A stretch of 64,000 bases of DNA, taken from contig JAZPXL010000005.1 of NCBI GenBank assembly GCA_045543615.1, positions 167,183 to 231,182 on the forward strand. The letters run 5' to 3'. This DNA comes from CAG-390 sp045543615. GTDB lineage: Bacteria; Bacillota; Clostridia; Oscillospirales; CAG-272. A model generated the notes under the pieces. It was not told where the DNA came from, made no database searches, and saw only the letters and a list, made by a program, of their open reading frames with translations. Shown here one piece after another: positions 62,467 to 64,000 of this stretch; the stretch's first letter is position 1, and every line of letters begins with the position of its first letter. The translations under genes were made by a program, and so were the position numbers.

Positions 62467-62793
62467 TCACACCAAAAGGAAGTATACAAAAATCAAAACT
62501 GCCAAAAGTGCGATTATCAGGTCTATGATACCAAATACTATTGCATACACCCGTCTGCACTTTATCCCCTCATAAAGCATCTGCACGCCCGCCATCGTCA
62601 TTCCCACAGCAAGCAGATCTACATTGATGTTGCCCTTTATAAAATAATCAAGCAAAAACAACACAATACCTACAACAATGGCAACAGCCGCACCGAGCAA
62701 GCTGCTTCTTGTGGACTCACGCTTCTCGTATTCGTTTCCCCTGTTTTTGTCGCCCCTCGCCGACTTTAGTATCTGCTCATTACTAAGTTTCAT
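62467..62793 (-). CDS. Small DUF6442-like membrane protein
   Basis: 108 residues. A charged cytosolic start (SARGDKNRGNEYEKRESTRSS) precedes three hydrophobic stretches (about 32-50, 55-75 and 82-106). It matches my memory of the membrane partner of small XRE regulators. Function unknown. Confidence 0.75.
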   Translation of the reverse strand: MKLSNEQILKSARGDKNRGNEYEKRESTRSSLLGAAVAIVVGIVLFLLDYFIKGNINVDLLAVGMTMAGVQMLYEGIKCRRVYAIVFGIIDLIIALLAVLIFVYFLLV

Positions 62794-62883
62794 TATTTGC
62801 CATCCTCATTTCTTAATATATTTGGTTTTGCTTTCTATTTTCCTACTCGCACAAACTGCCAATTCCAAGTTTACTTGTACCTA

Positions 62884-62912
62884 ATTATATCACCACTACT
62901 CTTCTTTGTCAA
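62884..62912 (-). promoter_or_regulatory. Sigma-A promoter of the membrane protein-XRE-NERD operon
   Basis: Minus strand TTGACA (62907-62912), 17-bp spacer, TATAAT (62884-62889). Confidence 0.8.
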
Positions 62913-63098
62913 CACTTTTTCAAAGTTTTATTGGAAATTAAAAAGCGCAAATGGCTTTCCCTTTCTCTTAATGAGTAAAGAGGCACTATTCGGTTTGTGC
63001 AACCTTGAATAATCGCTCAAGTTTTTTGCTTTCGAAAAATCAATAATACGGGCAATTGTCAACCGTCTTTTCATCTTTTGCAATATTTTTTCTTTATG

Positions 63099-63127
63099 TT
63101 GAACTTCGGTGTTTTTTATGCTATAAT
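63099..63127 (+). promoter_or_regulatory. Sigma-A promoter of pepT
   Basis: TTGAAC (63099-63104), 17-bp spacer, TATAAT (63122-63127). Confidence 0.75.
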
Positions 63128-63146
63128 ATTTGGTAAATACAAAAAG

Positions 63147-63162
63147 TGTCCGATGACGGACA
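63147..63162 (+). promoter_or_regulatory. Palindrome in the pepT leader
   Basis: TGTCCG-ATGA-CGGACA, a perfect 6-bp inverted repeat about 20 bases after the -10 and before the ribosome binding site. It could be an operator or a small translation hairpin. Confidence 0.4.
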
Positions 63163-63174
63163 GAAAGGCAAAAA

Positions 63175-64000
63175 ATGAGAGCTTACGAAAGATTTCTGAG
63201 ATATGTAAAAATAAACACAAAAAGTGACGAGGAGTCTGCCTCCACGCCCACTACGGCGTGTCAGTTTGAGCTTGCACGCACTCTTGCAGAAGAGCTTGTC
63301 GGCCTTGGCTGCACCGATGCCCGTGTTGACGATAAGTGCTATGTCTACGCAACGCTCCCTGCAACTATGGGATATGAGGATGCGCCTGCGATTGGCTTTA
63401 TTTCGCACCTTGACACCTCCCCCGACTTTTCGGGCGAGGGAGTAAAACCACAGATCACCGAAAACTATGACGGCTCACCCATCGCACTTGGAGACGGTGG
63501 CAGAGTTCTCTCCCCCGAGACCTTCCCCCATCTCTCAAAGCTTGTGGGAAGAACGCTCATCACATCAAGTGGTGACACTCTGCTTGGTGCTGACGACAAG
63601 GCAGGTATTGCCGAAATCATAAGCGCGGTGGAATATCTCATGGCTCACCCCGAAATAAAGCATGGAGACATACGCATTGCGTTTAACCCTGATGAGGAGA
63701 TAGGTCTCGGGGCACACAAGTTTGATGTTGAACGTTTCGGCGCTGACTGGGGTTACACTATGGACGGCGGTGAAATAGGCGAGCTTGAATTTGAAAATTT
63801 CAATGCTGCGGTAGCAAAGGTTACTTTTACTGGACGCAATGTGCATCCAGGATATGCTAAGCACAAGATGATTAACTCGTTGCGCGTTGCCAACCAATTT
63901 GCCATCATGCTCCCTCGCTGGGAAACTCCCGAACACACTGAGGGGTATGAAGGATTTTATCACTTAGTGGGTATAGAAGGGACTGTTGAAAAAACTGTAT
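63175..64000 (+). CDS. pepT: Peptidase T (tripeptide aminopeptidase), 5' part
   Basis: The frame runs off the window after 275 residues (family about 410). M20 zinc peptidase that removes N-terminal residues from tripeptides in the cytosol. Seen: opening YERFLRYVKINTKSDE, metal site FISHLDTSPDFSG, TLLGADDKAGIAEIISAVEYL, NPDEEIGLGAHKFDVERFGADWGYTMDGGEIGELE and NVHPGYAKHKMINSL of the lid domain. The ATG follows AGAAAGG. Confidence 0.95.
   Translation, partial: MRAYERFLRYVKINTKSDEESASTPTTACQFELARTLAEELVGLGCTDARVDDKCYVYATLPATMGYEDAPAIGFISHLDTSPDFSGEGVKPQITENYDGSPIALGDGGRVLSPETFPHLSKLVGRTLITSSGDTLLGADDKAGIAEIISAVEYLMAHPEIKHGDIRIAFNPDEEIGLGAHKFDVERFGADWGYTMDGGEIGELEFENFNAAVAKVTFTGRNVHPGYAKHKMINSLRVANQFAIMLPRWETPEHTEGYEGFYHLVGIEGTVEKTV

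Larger units (their letters stand above)
62794..63174. other. Intergenic region between divergent operons
   Basis: 381 bases holding the two promoters listed here and the pepT leader palindrome; between 62915 and 63095 I see nothing else. Confidence 0.7.

Overview
The window looks like a chromosome segment of a spore-forming, gut-type member of the Clostridia (Bacillota). The evidence is a SpoIID-family protein, whiA, a Clostridia-type short ParC, PolC/DnaE-type replication machinery, many consensus sigma-A promoters (TTGACA-17-TATAAT) with strong GGAGG ribosome binding sites, and several bidirectional hairpin terminators. Base composition is moderate. Species cannot be named from the sequence alone. 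No prophage, insertion sequence, CRISPR array or rRNA is visible; one tRNA gene is present.

Layout. 1-4685: the end of mnmA, a small lipoprotein, a class A penicillin-binding protein and a membrane-anchored Ser/Thr-rich protein. 4693-10776 (minus): a tight operon of a HAD phosphatase, murB, whiA and dnaE. 10944-20955 (plus): a long co-directional run of coaE, a lytic-transglycosylase-like protein with a changed catalytic site, an M18 aminopeptidase, prfA, a Sua5/YwlC protein, parC, a secreted coiled-coil protein and a SpoIID-like protein. 20995-26500: an HTH/putative-adhesin regulator, deoC, and an operon of ACT domain protein, DUF711 protein, amidohydrolase and DUF3737 protein.

26633-40845 (minus) is the most unusual part. 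It is a seven-gene, 14-kb operon with its own sigma-A promoter at the right and its own terminator at the left. In order of transcription it encodes a secreted, membrane-anchored von Willebrand A (vWA) protein, a 1193-residue tubulin/FtsZ-like protein, a 564-residue cytosolic protein, a small beta-rich protein, a zinc-ribbon GTPase, an 803-residue protein with a C-terminal membrane anchor that may be related to GTPase-associated protein 1, and a multi-spanning membrane protein. The layout suggests a membrane-coupled nucleotide-switch machine. I recall that bacterial tubulin-like, vWA and double-GTPase/GAP1 modules have been described in proposed NTP-dependent conflict systems, but this exact combination has no function I can name.

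41307-48183: a NagD-like HAD, a two-component pair, a GT4 glycosyltransferase, a cation diffusion facilitator, an unknown protein and exonuclease III. 48184-49016: a tRNA-Pro(GGG) gene, minus strand, followed downstream by four tandem ~177-bp units. Each unit repeats the tRNA 3' end, a terminator and two further inverted repeats whose stems co-vary between copies. This is the second outstanding signal. 49348-49680: a short protein made of five 19-residue repeats.

49788-62793: mostly minus-strand accessory and housekeeping genes (hydrolase, TauE-like permease, deformylase-like protein, acetyltransferases, methyltransferase, P-loop kinase-like protein, Nudix, radical SAM, MFS, a secreted SGNH esterase on plus, rhodanese, flavoredoxin, VanW, NERD nuclease-like, XRE regulator, small membrane protein). 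The window ends inside pepT (63175 onward, plus).
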